The notes: generated by a model not told the origin, from the letters alone. A stretch of 64,000 bases of DNA from Umezawaea beigongshangensis (GCF_016464305.1 NZ_JAEIOJ010000015.1:1-64000), one strand, 5' to 3'; positions 46,624 to 55,286 are shown, numbered from the stretch's first letter. Numbers and translations are program-made.

Positions 46624-47451
46624 GTGACCGATCCAGGCAGCGGCGAGCAGTCCGCGCAAGGCAGCCGAGTCGCCGCGTTCTTCGACCTGGACAAGACCGT
46701 CATCGCCAAGTCGAGCACGCTCGCGTTCAGCCGTCCCTTCTTCCGCGAGGGCCTCATCAACCGCCGCGCGGTGCTCAAGAGCGCCTACGCGCAGTTCGTG
46801 TTCATGCTGGCGGGCGCGGACGCCGACCAGATGGACCGGATGCGCGCGCACATCACCGCGCTGTGCGAGGGCTGGGACGTCGAGCAGGTTCGCGCGATCG
46901 TGGACGAGACGCTGCACGACATCGTGGACCCCCTGGTCTACAAGGAGGCCACCCAGCTGGTCGCCGACCACAAGGAGGAGGAGCACGACATCGTCGTGGT
47001 GTCCGCCTCCGGCGACGAGCTGGTGGCGCCGATCGCCAGCATGATCGGCGCCACGCACAGCGTCGGCACGCGGATGGCCGTGACGGAGGGCCGCTACTCG
47101 GGTGTCGTCGACTTCTACTGCTACGGCGAGAACAAGGCCGTGGCGGCGCGGGAGCTGGCGGCCGAGCACGGCTACGACCTGTCGCGGAGCTTCGCCTACT
47201 CCGACTCCGTGACGGACCTGCCGCTGCTGGAGCTGGTGGGTCACCCGACGGTGGTCAACCCGGACCGGGGACTGCGCAAGATCGCGGCGCAGCGCGGCTG
47301 GCCGGTGCTCACGTTCTCCGACCCGGTGCCGCTGCGGTCGCGCATCCCCACGCCGTCCGGGGCGACCGTCGCGGCGACCGCGATCGGTCTCGGCGCGGCG
47401 GCCGCGGCCGGTGCCGCCTGGTACGGCATCAGGCGCCGCCGCAGGAGCTGA
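46624..47451 (+). CDS. HAD-IB family hydrolase (SerB2/Rv3661-like) with C-terminal anchor
   Basis: 275 residues from GTG at 46624. The HAD phosphatase motif I is A-F-F-D-L-D-K-T-V, motif II V-V-S-A-S-G, and motif III K-A-V-A-A-R-E-L with A-Y-S-D-S-V-T-D-L-P. A C-terminal hydrophobic helix (about 246-265) and basic end (YGIRRRRRS) suggest membrane tail anchoring. Family members are phosphoserine- or lipid-type phosphatases of uncertain substrate. It lies between the 6C RNA and the Ms1-like RNA, as in mycobacteria (Rv3661). Confidence 0.9.
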   Translation: MTDPGSGEQSAQGSRVAAFFDLDKTVIAKSSTLAFSRPFFREGLINRRAVLKSAYAQFVFMLAGADADQMDRMRAHITALCEGWDVEQVRAIVDETLHDIVDPLVYKEATQLVADHKEEEHDIVVVSASGDELVAPIASMIGATHSVGTRMAVTEGRYSGVVDFYCYGENKAVAARELAAEHGYDLSRSFAYSDSVTDLPLLELVGHPTVVNPDRGLRKIAAQRGWPVLTFSDPVPLRSRIPTPSGATVAATAIGLGAAAAAGAAWYGIRRRRRS

Positions 47452-47562
47452 ACGCTCCCGTGCACGACCGCCGCCCGCTCGGCGGTACCGGAGGCGAAAA
47501 CCCCTGGCAGACAGCACCAACCGCTACTCACCGTGCCTTGACCGGTGCACTCGTCCGAGACC

Positions 47563-47591
47563 TTGATGTGATGCGCGCCACGACGTACAAA
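47563..47591 (+). promoter_or_regulatory. Sigma-A-type promoter of the Ms1-like RNA
   Basis: TTGATG (47563-47568) and TACAAA (47586-47591) with a 17-base spacer. It lies in a gene-free stretch, so it most probably starts a non-coding transcript at about 47598. Confidence 0.6.
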
Positions 47592-47597
47592 TGAGGT

Positions 47598-47845
47598 GCG
47601 GACTTCGGGTCGGCCAGGGACGGAGCGGAGGAGAAGCACCGTTCACCCCGACAGAGCTCCGTGCGCGGACGCCGAGCACCCACGCGCAGCACGCCGCGGG
47701 AGGCTTGGTCGTCTAGGGCCTGCGTACCGGGACGCCGGACGCCGAGGCCAGATCTGTACGACATGAGTTGCACGCCTGGTAACTCGGTCGTCCGCGCGAG
47801 GGCGGTGCCCCCGGGGTCACGATCCGCGGGGCACCGCCCCTTTTT
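47598..47845 (+). ncRNA. Ms1/MTS2823-type 6S-like RNA (probable)
   Basis: A gene-free stretch of about 250 bases with a promoter at its left (47563-47591) and a strong intrinsic terminator at its right (47800-47845). GCGGAC at 47598-47603 pairs with GTCCGC at 47790-47795, so the two ends can close into a long hairpin, the expected form for a 6S-like RNA. It lies directly downstream of the Rv3661-type HAD gene, the position of Ms1 (MTS2823) in mycobacteria and its syntenic relatives in other actinobacteria. Ms1 binds core RNA polymerase. No sequence match was computed; the call rests on synteny, size and signals. Confidence 0.62.
47800..47845 (+). terminator. Intrinsic terminator with U-tract
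   Basis: Perfect 12-base arms GGGCGGTGCCCC (47800-47811) and its complement (47828-47839), a 16-base loop, then C and five T. The only classical U-tract terminator I find in the window. Confidence 0.9.
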
Positions 47846-47985
47846 CACGCCCCCAGACGGGGGGACTACGGCGCTCGCACCGGACAACAGGCGCTTCGCG
47901 GGGCAGAATGCCACTCAGCGCGACCCGTCGACCCGCCGGAGTCACGTGGGTGACGTGGGTGACGTGCGGGAAGTTCTTCCTGATC

Positions 47986-48000
47986 GTGAAAAGTTTTCAC
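47986..48000. promoter_or_regulatory. Palindrome upstream of nagZ, candidate MurR operator
   Basis: GTGAAAAGTTTTCAC is a perfect dyad with 7-base arms around a central G, 19 bases before the nagZ start. RpiR/MurR-type regulators often use A/T-rich dyads of the GAAA/TTTC type, and murR lies in the same cluster. A related half-dyad, AGTAAGTTTCC (52911-52921), precedes murR. Confidence 0.5.
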
Positions 48001-48018
48001 ACTCGTCTGGGAGGCGCC

Positions 48019-49806
48019 GTGCCCCGGCTCAGCAGCCCGATCGCCGGCCCGCTGCTCGCGGCGGTCCTGACCACGGCCCTGGCGGTGACGCCGGGCAGCG
48101 CGGTGGCGGAGTCCGACGCGACGCCGACGCCCCTCGACGCGTCGGCCGCCGCGTCCCGCCTGCTGCGGCACATGTCCCTGGAGGACAAGGTCGGCCAGCT
48201 CTTCGTCACGTGGGTGCACGGGCAGTCCGCCGACGAGGTCCACCCCGGCAACCAGCGGGACTTCGGCGTGGACACGGCGGCCGACGTGGTGCGGAAGTTC
48301 CACCCCGGCGGGGTCGTCTACTTCAACAACGCCACGCGGGACAACATCGACACGCCGCGGCAGGTCGCCGCGCTGTCCAACGGGCTCCAGCGCGCCGCTC
48401 TGCGCAGCGGCAGCCACGTCCCGCTGACCGTCTCCACCGATCAGGAGATGGGGATCGTCACCCGCATCGGGCCGCCCGCGACGCAGTTCCCCGGCAACAT
48501 GGCGCTCGGCGCGGGCCGGTCCACCGCCGACGCGCAGCGCGCCGCCGCCATCACGGGCCGCGAGCTGCGCGCGATGGGCGTCAACCAGGACTTCGCGCCG
48601 GACGCCGACGTGAACTCCAACCCCGGCAACCCGGTCATCGGGGTCCGCTCCTACTCCAGCGATCCCGCGCTGACCGCCGAGTTCGTCGCCGCGCAGGTGC
48701 GGGGCTACGAGACGGGCGTGCCGGCGCGGACCGTGTCGGCCACCGCGAAGCACTTCCCCGGTCACGGCGACACCGAGCAGGACAGCCACACCGAGCTGCC
48801 GCAGGTGGACCGCAGCGTCGAGCAGTGGAGGCAGACGGACGCCCCGCCGTTCCGCGCGGCCGTCGCCGCCGGCGTCGACTCGATCATGACCGCGCACATC
48901 CAGATGCCGCAGATCGACCCGTCCGGCGACCCGGCCACGCTGTCCCGGCCCGTCGTCACGGGCCTGCTGCGCGAGGAGCTGGGCTACGACGGCGTCGTCG
49001 TCACCGACGCGCTGGAGATGGAGGGCGTGCGGAAGCTGCACTCCGACGCGGAGATCCCGGTGCTGGCGCTGAAGGCCGGTGTCGACCAGCTCCTGATGCC
49101 GGTGGACCTGGAGCTGGCCATCACCAGCGTGGTGAACGCGGTGCGGGGCGGTGAGCTGACCGAGGAGCGCGTCGACGCGAGCGTGCTGCGCGTCCTGCGG
49201 ATGAAGCTGCTGCGCGGTGTGCTGAGCACGCCGCTGGTGGACGAGGCCGCCGTCGACCGCGTCGTGGGCACGCCGGCGAACCTGGCCGCGGCGAAGGAGA
49301 TCACGGACCGCACGGTGACGGTCGTGCGCAACGACTCCGGAACGGCCCCGTTCGCGACGAGGCCCGGCTCGGTGCTGGTCACCGGGTGGGGTGAGACGAC
49401 CGGCGCGGCGCTGGCGGCGGAGCTGACCTCCGCCGGGTCCCCGGCCACCCGGCTGACGACGGGGACGGCCCCCACCGACGAGCAGATCGCGGCCGCCGCG
49501 GCGGCGGCCGGTCAGGTGGACGCGGTCGTCGTGCTCACCTCGAACCTGTACCGGCAGCCCGCGCAGCAGAAGCTGGTGGACGCGCTGGTCGCGTCGGGTG
49601 AGCGGGTCGTCGCGGTGGCCGTGCAGAACCCCTACGACGTGGCGCACACCTCGGCGCGGACCTGGCTCACGACCTGCTCCTACAGCCCGGTGGTCGTCGG
49701 TTCCCTGGTGGACGTGCTGTTCGGGGAGGTGACGCCCGCCGGGAAGCTGCCGGTGGACGTGCCCGGCCCGACCCCGTACCCCTTCGGTCACGGCCTGAGC
49801 TGGTGA
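48019..49806 (+). CDS. nagZ: Secreted beta-N-acetylglucosaminidase (GH3, NagZ)
   Basis: 595 residues from GTG at 48019, with GGGAGG upstream; the longer frame start is not needed. The signal peptide runs to about A-V-A-E. GH3 domain features: the NagZ-specific loop K-H-F-P-G-H-G-D-T-E-Q-D-S-H holds the Asp-His acid/base dyad, and V-V-T-D-A-L-E-M-E-G-V holds the nucleophile Asp. A C-terminal GH3 second domain (about 400-595) is kept. It should release GlcNAc from peptidoglycan ends outside the cell. Coupled to namZ (GTGA). First gene of the salvage cluster. Confidence 0.93.
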   Translation: MPRLSSPIAGPLLAAVLTTALAVTPGSAVAESDATPTPLDASAAASRLLRHMSLEDKVGQLFVTWVHGQSADEVHPGNQRDFGVDTAADVVRKFHPGGVVYFNNATRDNIDTPRQVAALSNGLQRAALRSGSHVPLTVSTDQEMGIVTRIGPPATQFPGNMALGAGRSTADAQRAAAITGRELRAMGVNQDFAPDADVNSNPGNPVIGVRSYSSDPALTAEFVAAQVRGYETGVPARTVSATAKHFPGHGDTEQDSHTELPQVDRSVEQWRQTDAPPFRAAVAAGVDSIMTAHIQMPQIDPSGDPATLSRPVVTGLLREELGYDGVVVTDALEMEGVRKLHSDAEIPVLALKAGVDQLLMPVDLELAITSVVNAVRGGELTEERVDASVLRVLRMKLLRGVLSTPLVDEAAVDRVVGTPANLAAAKEITDRTVTVVRNDSGTAPFATRPGSVLVTGWGETTGAALAAELTSAGSPATRLTTGTAPTDEQIAAAAAAAGQVDAVVVLTSNLYRQPAQQKLVDALVASGERVVAVAVQNPYDVAHTSARTWLTTCSYSPVVVGSLVDVLFGEVTPAGKLPVDVPGPTPYPFGHGLSW

Positions 49807-51053
49807 CGGGGATGAACCGCAGGCAGCTCCTGGCGGCGAGCGCCCTCGCGGCTCCGGCGGCGGCGCTGGGCGGGTCCGCCGGAGCCGACCCGCCGCGGCA
49901 GCGCGGTGTCGTCACCGGCGCCGAGTCGCTCGCCCGCGACGGCTGGCGCGCGCTGGCCGGACGCCGGACGGGCGTCGTCACCAACCAGACGGGCGTGCTG
50001 CGCGACCAGACGCACGTGGTGGACTCGATGGTCGCCGCCGGTGTGCCGCCGGTGGCGGTCTTCGGCCCCGAGCACGGTTTCCGCGGCACCGCGCAGGCCG
50101 GTGGTTCCGAACACGACCAGCCGGACCCGCGCACCGGCCTGCCGGTGTACGACGCCCACGGCCTCGGCGCGGCGGCGCTCGCCGAGCGGTTCACCAGGGC
50201 GGGCGTGGACACCGTGGTGTTCGACGTCGCCGACGTCGGCGCGCGGTTCTACACCTACGTCTGGACGCTCTACACCGCGATGCAGGCGGCGGCGCTGACC
50301 GGCGCGGCCGTGGTCGTGCTCGACCGGCCCAACCCGGTCGGCGGCGCGGCGCGCGGCCCGCAGCTGGACCCCGCGCACGCCACGGGCGTCGGCCGCAAGC
50401 CGATCGTGCAGCAGCACGGCATGACCGTCGGCGAGCTGGCGTCGCTGTTCGACGCCGAGTTCCTGCCCTCCGACGGCGGCCGGGTGGCGGAGCTGGACGT
50501 GGTGCCGGTGCGCGGCTGGCGGCGCGACCAGCTCGACACCGGCCTGCCGTGGGTGCCGCCGAGCCCGAACGTGCCCACCAGGGACACGGCGCTGGTCTAC
50601 CCCGGAACTTGCCTGTTCGAGGGGCTGGTGTTCTCCGAGGGCCGGGGCACGACGCGGCCGTTCGAGACGATCGGCGCACCGGGGCTGGACTGGCGGTGGG
50701 CCGAGCGGCTCAACACCCTGGGCCTGGCGGGCGTGCGGTTCCGCGAGACGTACTTCAACCCCGTGTTCGGCAAGTTCGCCGGGCAGCAGTGCGGCGGGGT
50801 GGCCCTGCACCTGACCGACCCGGCGCGCTTCGACGCGATCCGCGCGACCGTCGCCATGATCGTCACCGCGCGAGCCCTGTACCCCGATCGGTTCGGCTGG
50901 CGGCCGGACAACTGGATCGACAAGCTCAGCGGCTCCGACCGGCTGCGCCACATGGTCGACGCGGGCGCCGGGACCGACGAGGTCGTCGGTGCGTGGAGCG
51001 GCGAGCTGGCCGCCTTCGAGAAGACCCGTCAGCCCCATCTGCGCTACCGGTGA
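49803..51053 (+). CDS. namZ: Exo-beta-N-acetylmuramidase (NamZ, DUF1343)
   Basis: 416 residues from GTG at 49803 (overlapping the nagZ stop) or ATG at 49812. A twin-arginine-like signal (N-R-R-Q-L-L-A-A-S-A-L-A-A-P) leads the protein out. DUF1343 hallmarks: G-V-V-T-N-Q-T-G-V, F-G-P-E-H-G-F-R-G, D-V-A-D-V-G-A-R-F-Y-T-Y, V-L-D-R-P-N-P-V-G-G and Q-H-G-M-T-V-G-E-L-A. NamZ (Bacillus YbbC) removes MurNAc from the end of glycan chains, which alternates with NagZ action. The two together would take glycan strands down to monosaccharides. Confidence 0.93.
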   Translation: MTGMNRRQLLAASALAAPAAALGGSAGADPPRQRGVVTGAESLARDGWRALAGRRTGVVTNQTGVLRDQTHVVDSMVAAGVPPVAVFGPEHGFRGTAQAGGSEHDQPDPRTGLPVYDAHGLGAAALAERFTRAGVDTVVFDVADVGARFYTYVWTLYTAMQAAALTGAAVVVLDRPNPVGGAARGPQLDPAHATGVGRKPIVQQHGMTVGELASLFDAEFLPSDGGRVAELDVVPVRGWRRDQLDTGLPWVPPSPNVPTRDTALVYPGTCLFEGLVFSEGRGTTRPFETIGAPGLDWRWAERLNTLGLAGVRFRETYFNPVFGKFAGQQCGGVALHLTDPARFDAIRATVAMIVTARALYPDRFGWRPDNWIDKLSGSDRLRHMVDAGAGTDEVVGAWSGELAAFEKTRQPHLRYR

Positions 51054-51060
51054 GGACGCG

Positions 51061-52755
51061 ATGCGAATCCCTGCACTCATCACCGCCGCCCTGACGGCGA
51101 CCGCCCTGGTGTCGGCCGGGGCGTCGGCGGCCCCCGGCTCCGCTCCCGGCCGCTTCGACGCGCCGCACGCGGGGTTCGCCCCGGCGTGGACGACGGTGCG
51201 GACCGGCACGCCCGCGTCCGCCGGACTCGATCCCGGCCCGCTCGACGAGGCGCTGCGCCGCGTGCGCGCCTTCACCGAGCCGGACCCGGCCACCGGGCAC
51301 CCGCTGTACGCGGGCTCGGTGACGCTGATGGCGCACGAGGGCGTCGTGGTGGGGCAGGAGGCGGCGGGCTGGGCCGTGCGCTATTCCGACGGCACCGCCG
51401 CGGAGCTGCCCGCCGACCGGCGGGTGCCGATGACGCAGGACACGATCTTCGACCTCGCGTCGATCTCGAAGCTGTTCACGTCGATCGCGGTCATGCAGCA
51501 GGTCGAGGCCGGGCGGGTGGACCTGGACGCCCCGGTGTCGCGGTACCTGCCGGAGTTCGGCGTCAACGGCAAGGACGCCATCACGGTGACGCAGCTGCTG
51601 ACCCACACCTCGGGGCTGGAGCCGTTCCTGCCGCTGTGGAGCGACTGGCCGGACGTGCCGGCGCGCATCGCGGCGGTGATGGAGGTGGCCCCGCAGGCCA
51701 CGCCCGGCACGACCTACGTGTACTCGGACCTGAACCTCATCACGCTGGGCGTGCTGGTGCAGCGGGTGAGCGGCTCCCCGCTGGACGTGCTGGTGCGCGA
51801 CGGCATCACCGCCCCGCTGAACCTCACCGACACCGGCTACAACCCGCCCGTCGCGAAGCTCGACCGGATCGCCGCGACGGAGTTCCAGACGACGCCGGCC
51901 CGCGGGATGGTGCGCGGTCAGGTGCACGACGAGAACGCGTGGTCGCTCGGCGGTGTCGCCGGGCACGCCGGGGTGTTCTCCACGGCGCGCGACCTGGCCG
52001 TGCTGGGGCAGGCGGTGCTCAACGGCGGCAGCTACGCGGGGCGGCGCGTCCTGCGGCAGGAGTCGGTCGAGAAGATGCTGACCGACTACAACACCGCGTT
52101 CCCGCAGGACTCCCACGGCCTCGGCTTCGAGCTGGACCAGCGCTGGTACATGGGCGCGCTGGCGTCGCCGCGCTCGGCGGGGCACACCGGGTACACGGGG
52201 ACGACGCTCGTGCTGGACCCGCTGTCGCGGTCGATCGCGGTCCTGCTGACCAACCGGGTGCACCCGAGCCGGACCTGGGGCTCGATCAACCCGGCGCGGC
52301 GCGCCGTGGCGGACGGGCTGGCGAGGTCCATGGCGGTGCGGGCGCGGCAGGGGCACGACGCGTGGACGCCGACCACGACCGGGGCGACGCTGACGACGCG
52401 GGAGCTGCACGGCTCCGGCCGGGTGTCGTTCGACGCGTTCGTCGACCTCGACGAGGGCGACGGCGTGGTGCTGGAGTCGAGCGCGGACGGCGCGGCGTGG
52501 ACGCCGGTGCCGCTGAACGTCGACGGGCGCGAGGTGCTGGCGCTGTCCGGCGCCGGGACGCGCCGCTGGGTGCCGGTGACCGCGCGGGCACCGGCGGGTC
52601 AGCTGCGCTGGGTCTACACGCGGGGCGCCGGGTACGGCGGACGCGGCGTGTACCTCGACGGCATCCGCGTCGTCGGGGGGCGTGGTCTGCTGCTGGACGC
52701 GGAGCGCGAGCCGCAGGCTCTCACGGCCGTGGGATGGTCACCCGCACATCGGTGA
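51061..52755 (+). CDS. Secreted serine hydrolase of the beta-lactamase/PBP4* family (YbbE-like)
   Basis: 564 residues from ATG at 51061 with GAGGAC upstream, seven bases after namZ. The signal peptide is MRIPALITAALTATALVSAG. The class C beta-lactamase-type fold has S-I-S-K (SxxK), Y-S-D-L-N (YxN-like, with Asp at position 3) and H-T-G (third motif). A C-terminal beta-rich domain (about 430-564) may bind substrate. Bacillus YbbE occupies the same place in the ybb/mur cluster; the target may be a peptide stem on muropeptides. Resistance to beta-lactams is not implied. Confidence 0.85.
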   Translation: MRIPALITAALTATALVSAGASAAPGSAPGRFDAPHAGFAPAWTTVRTGTPASAGLDPGPLDEALRRVRAFTEPDPATGHPLYAGSVTLMAHEGVVVGQEAAGWAVRYSDGTAAELPADRRVPMTQDTIFDLASISKLFTSIAVMQQVEAGRVDLDAPVSRYLPEFGVNGKDAITVTQLLTHTSGLEPFLPLWSDWPDVPARIAAVMEVAPQATPGTTYVYSDLNLITLGVLVQRVSGSPLDVLVRDGITAPLNLTDTGYNPPVAKLDRIAATEFQTTPARGMVRGQVHDENAWSLGGVAGHAGVFSTARDLAVLGQAVLNGGSYAGRRVLRQESVEKMLTDYNTAFPQDSHGLGFELDQRWYMGALASPRSAGHTGYTGTTLVLDPLSRSIAVLLTNRVHPSRTWGSINPARRAVADGLARSMAVRARQGHDAWTPTTTGATLTTRELHGSGRVSFDAFVDLDEGDGVVLESSADGAAWTPVPLNVDGREVLALSGAGTRRWVPVTARAPAGQLRWVYTRGAGYGGRGVYLDGIRVVGGRGLLLDAEREPQALTAVGWSPAHR

Positions 52756-52768
52756 GTGCATCGCTCCG

Positions 52769-52782
52769 CATTACCAGTAATG
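52769..52782. promoter_or_regulatory. Small palindrome upstream of murR, candidate operator
   Basis: CATTAC-CA-GTAATG has perfect 6-base arms, 142 bases before the murR start and just after the YbbE-like gene, at the start of an unusually A/T-rich stretch (52765-52923) that probably holds the murR promoter. Confidence 0.35.
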
Positions 52783-52923
52783 TCGTTGAAATATCCCCAT
52801 TATGCGCGTTTTGTCCACGGCGTGTGATTGCATGGGCTCTTACGAGTGATAGTTACACACAATTGGGGTGAGTTACGCCCACTGTGCGTTGACCTTGAGC
52901 AGAACGGTTAGTAAGTTTCCGAC

Positions 52924-53853
52924 GTGTCCAGCCGAACTGACGCCGATTACACGGACTCCAGTCCCCTGGTGAAGATCCGCTCGTTGCTGCCGGGGCTGGC
53001 CCGCGCCGAGCAGCGGGTCGCCAAGGTCGTCCTGGAGAACCCCGGCACCGTCGCCCGTCGCAGCATCACCGAGGTGGCCGAGGCCGCCGGTACCAGCGAG
53101 ACCACGGTCACGCGGTTCTGCAAGGCCATCGGCGTCGGCGGGTACCCGGAGCTGCGCATCGCGCTGGCCGCCGACACCGCGCGCACCGCGGCCCGCGCCG
53201 ACCACGACCTCGGTGGCGACATCGGGCCGGCCGACGACCTGGCCCAGGTCGTCGGCAAGGTCGCGTTCGCCGACGCGCGCGCCGTCGAGGAGACCGCGGA
53301 GCAGCTCGACGTCGCCACGCTCCAGGCCGTCGTCGACGCGGTCGCCGGAGCGCGCCGGGTCGACGTCTACGGCTTCGGCGCGAGCGCGTTCGTCGCGTTC
53401 GACCTCCAGCAGAAGCTGCACCGCATCGGGCGCACCTGCTTCGCGTGGAACGACACCCACATCGCGCTCACCTCCGCCGCGGTGCTCGGCGGGGACGACG
53501 TGGCCGTGGGCATCTCGCACACCGGCTCCACGGTGGAGACGGTGGAGGCGCTGCGGGTCGCGCGGGAGCACGGCGCGACGACCGCGGCGCTCACGAACTT
53601 CCCGCGCTCGCCGATCAGCGAGGTCTCCGACCACGTGCTGACCACGGCCGCGCGCGAGACCACGTTCCGCTCCGGGGCGATGGCCAGCAGAATCGCCCAG
53701 CTCACGGTGGTCGACTGCCTGTTCATCGGCGTCGCCCAGCGGCACGTGGAGAGCGCCAAGAGCGCGCTGGAGGCGACCTACGAGGCGGTGTCCGGCCACC
53801 GCCTCGGCGCGCGGCCGGACGGTCGCCGCCGGCCGAGGGAGAACGGCAGGTGA
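52924..53853 (+). CDS. murR: MurR/RpiR-family regulator
   Basis: 309 residues from GTG at 52924. An RpiR-type helix-turn-helix (about 16-85; A-A-G-T-S-E-T-T-V-T-R-F-C-K-A-I-G) is followed by an SIS sugar-phosphate domain (about 120-285; Y-G-F-G-A-S-A-F-V-A, G-I-S-H-T-G-S-T-V-E-T). It should bind MurNAc-6-phosphate or a related sugar phosphate and control the salvage genes. The murQ start overlaps its stop (GTGA). It ends in a basic tail. Confidence 0.93.
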   Translation: MSSRTDADYTDSSPLVKIRSLLPGLARAEQRVAKVVLENPGTVARRSITEVAEAAGTSETTVTRFCKAIGVGGYPELRIALAADTARTAARADHDLGGDIGPADDLAQVVGKVAFADARAVEETAEQLDVATLQAVVDAVAGARRVDVYGFGASAFVAFDLQQKLHRIGRTCFAWNDTHIALTSAAVLGGDDVAVGISHTGSTVETVEALRVAREHGATTAALTNFPRSPISEVSDHVLTTAARETTFRSGAMASRIAQLTVVDCLFIGVAQRHVESAKSALEATYEAVSGHRLGARPDGRRRPRENGR

Positions 53854-54773
53854 GCGCGCCGGGAGGTGGCGCCGTCGTCAGCGTCGAGTCGCCCACCGAG
53901 TCGCGCAACCCCCGCACCGTGGACATCGACCGCGTGTCGACGCTCGACGTGGTGCGGCTGATCAACGCCGAGGACGCCACGGTGCCCGCCGCGGTCGCCG
54001 CGGTGCTGCCCGAGCTGGCGACGGCGGTCGACCTGGCCGTGGACGTCGTCCGGGCCGGCGGCCGGGTGCACTACGTGGGCGCGGGGACGTCCGGCCGGCT
54101 CGCGACGCTCGACGCCGCCGAGCTCGTGCCCACGTTCAACACCCCGCCGGACTGGTTCGTCGCCCACCACGCGGGCGGCCAGGCGGCCCTGGTGCGGGCG
54201 ATCGAGGACGTCGAGGACCAGGCGGGCGACGGCGAGGCCCAGATCCGCGAGCACGCCACGGCCGCCGACCTCGTGCTGGGCGTGACGGCGTCCGGGCGCA
54301 CGCCGTTCGTGATGGGCGCGCTGCGCGCCGCGCACGAGATGGGCGCGCGCACGGTGCTCGTGTCGAACAACCCCGGAGCCCCGGTGCCGACCGGCGTCGA
54401 CGTGGTGATCGCCCTGGACACCGGCCCCGAGGCCATCGCCGGGTCGACCAGGATGAAGGCGGGCAACTCGCAGAAGCTGGTGCTCACGTCGTTCTCCACG
54501 GCCGTGATGGTGCGGCTGGGGCGGACGTACTCGAACCTCATGGTGAGCGTCCGGGCGACCAACGCGAAGCTGCGCGGGCGCACCGTGCGCATCCTGCGCG
54601 AGGCGACCGGCCTGGACGAGCGGGACTGCACGGACGCGCTGGCCGAGGCCGGTGGCGACCTCAGGGTGGCGCTCGTGCACCTGCTGTCCGGCACGTCGGC
54701 GGCTCGCGCGGCGGAGGCGCTCGACGCCTCCGACGGCCACGTCCGGCACGCGCTGGCCGCGCTGGGAGCCTGA
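53850..54773 (+). CDS. murQ: N-acetylmuramic acid 6-phosphate etherase
   Basis: 307 residues from GTG at 53850 with GAGGGAG upstream. MurQ cleaves the lactyl ether of MurNAc-6-phosphate to give GlcNAc-6-phosphate and lactate in the cytoplasm. The SIS domain begins V-G-A-G-T-S-G-R-L-A-T-L-D-A-A-E, and A-I-A-G-S-T-R-M-K-A-G holds the conserved basic motif. The first 20 residues are a non-conserved extension. No MurNAc kinase (MurK, AmgK) or MurP-type transporter lies beside it. Confidence 0.94.
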   Translation: MSAPGGGAVVSVESPTESRNPRTVDIDRVSTLDVVRLINAEDATVPAAVAAVLPELATAVDLAVDVVRAGGRVHYVGAGTSGRLATLDAAELVPTFNTPPDWFVAHHAGGQAALVRAIEDVEDQAGDGEAQIREHATAADLVLGVTASGRTPFVMGALRAAHEMGARTVLVSNNPGAPVPTGVDVVIALDTGPEAIAGSTRMKAGNSQKLVLTSFSTAVMVRLGRTYSNLMVSVRATNAKLRGRTVRILREATGLDERDCTDALAEAGGDLRVALVHLLSGTSAARAAEALDASDGHVRHALAALGA

Positions 54774-54780
54774 GGGGCGC

Positions 54781-55230
54781 TCACGCGGGCCGGACGGGCC
54801 GCCACGGGATCGGCGTGGACAGGACCATGGCGCTGGACGTCTCGCCGTGCGCGGCGAGACGGACCAGCAGCCGTTCCAGCTCGCCGATCGACGTCGTCAC
54901 CACCTTCACCACCGAGCAGATGTCGCCGGTCAGCCGCACGACCTCGACCACCTCCGGGCAGTCGTCGAGCAGTTCGGGGTGCACGGTGATGCACCGCGGG
55001 CCGTAGCACTTCATCCGCACCAGGGCGACCACGCCGCGGCCGGCGGCGACCGGGTCCACGACCGCCCGGTACCCGGTGATCACGCCCGCGTGCTCCAGTC
55101 TGCGCACGCGCTGCGCCACCGTCGGCGGTGACACGTGCACCCGCCGCGCCAGCTCGTTGTAGGACAGTCGCGCGTCCTCCTGGAGCGCCTCCAGCAGGGC
55201 GCGGTCCACATCGTCCAGTTCGGTTCTCAT
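54781..55230 (-). CDS. Lrp/AsnC-family regulator
   Basis: 149 residues. An N-terminal winged helix (L-D-D-V-D-R-A-L-L-E-A-L-Q-E-D-A-R, then V-S-P-P-T-V-A-Q-R-V-R-R-L-E) precedes an AsnC/RAM ligand domain (about 65-145). It is divergent from kynA with a 100-base gap and so most likely controls tryptophan breakdown, with tryptophan or kynurenine as a plausible ligand. The stop of murQ is eight bases away, convergent. Confidence 0.9.
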   Translation of the reverse strand: MRTELDDVDRALLEALQEDARLSYNELARRVHVSPPTVAQRVRRLEHAGVITGYRAVVDPVAAGRGVVALVRMKCYGPRCITVHPELLDDCPEVVEVVRLTGDICSVVKVVTTSIGELERLLVRLAAHGETSSAMVLSTPIPWRPVRPA

Positions 55231-55258
55231 GAATGCAAAGCCAAGCAGGAAAATCGCT

Positions 55259-55286
55259 GTCGATCAGGAGATTTCTCCGTCGATCA
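55259..55286. promoter_or_regulatory. Candidate Lrp-type operator between lrp-like gene and kynA
   Basis: A dyad GGAGATTTCTCC (55267-55278, 5-base arms) is flanked exactly on both sides by the direct repeat GTCGATCA (55259-55266 and 55279-55286). It lies in the short shared promoter region, a fitting site for an autoregulating divergent Lrp protein. Confidence 0.55.

Noticed and set aside
47452-47562. A riboswitch-like GC hairpin after the HAD gene (CGCTCGGCGGTACCGG and following)
   Set aside because: I could not fit it to a c-di-AMP or other riboswitch core, and no gene starts directly downstream.
51061-52755. Serine hydrolase as a beta-lactam resistance gene
   Set aside because: The YbbE-like context and motif set (S-I-S-K, Y-S-D, H-T-G) fit cell-wall salvage, and nothing indicates drug hydrolysis.
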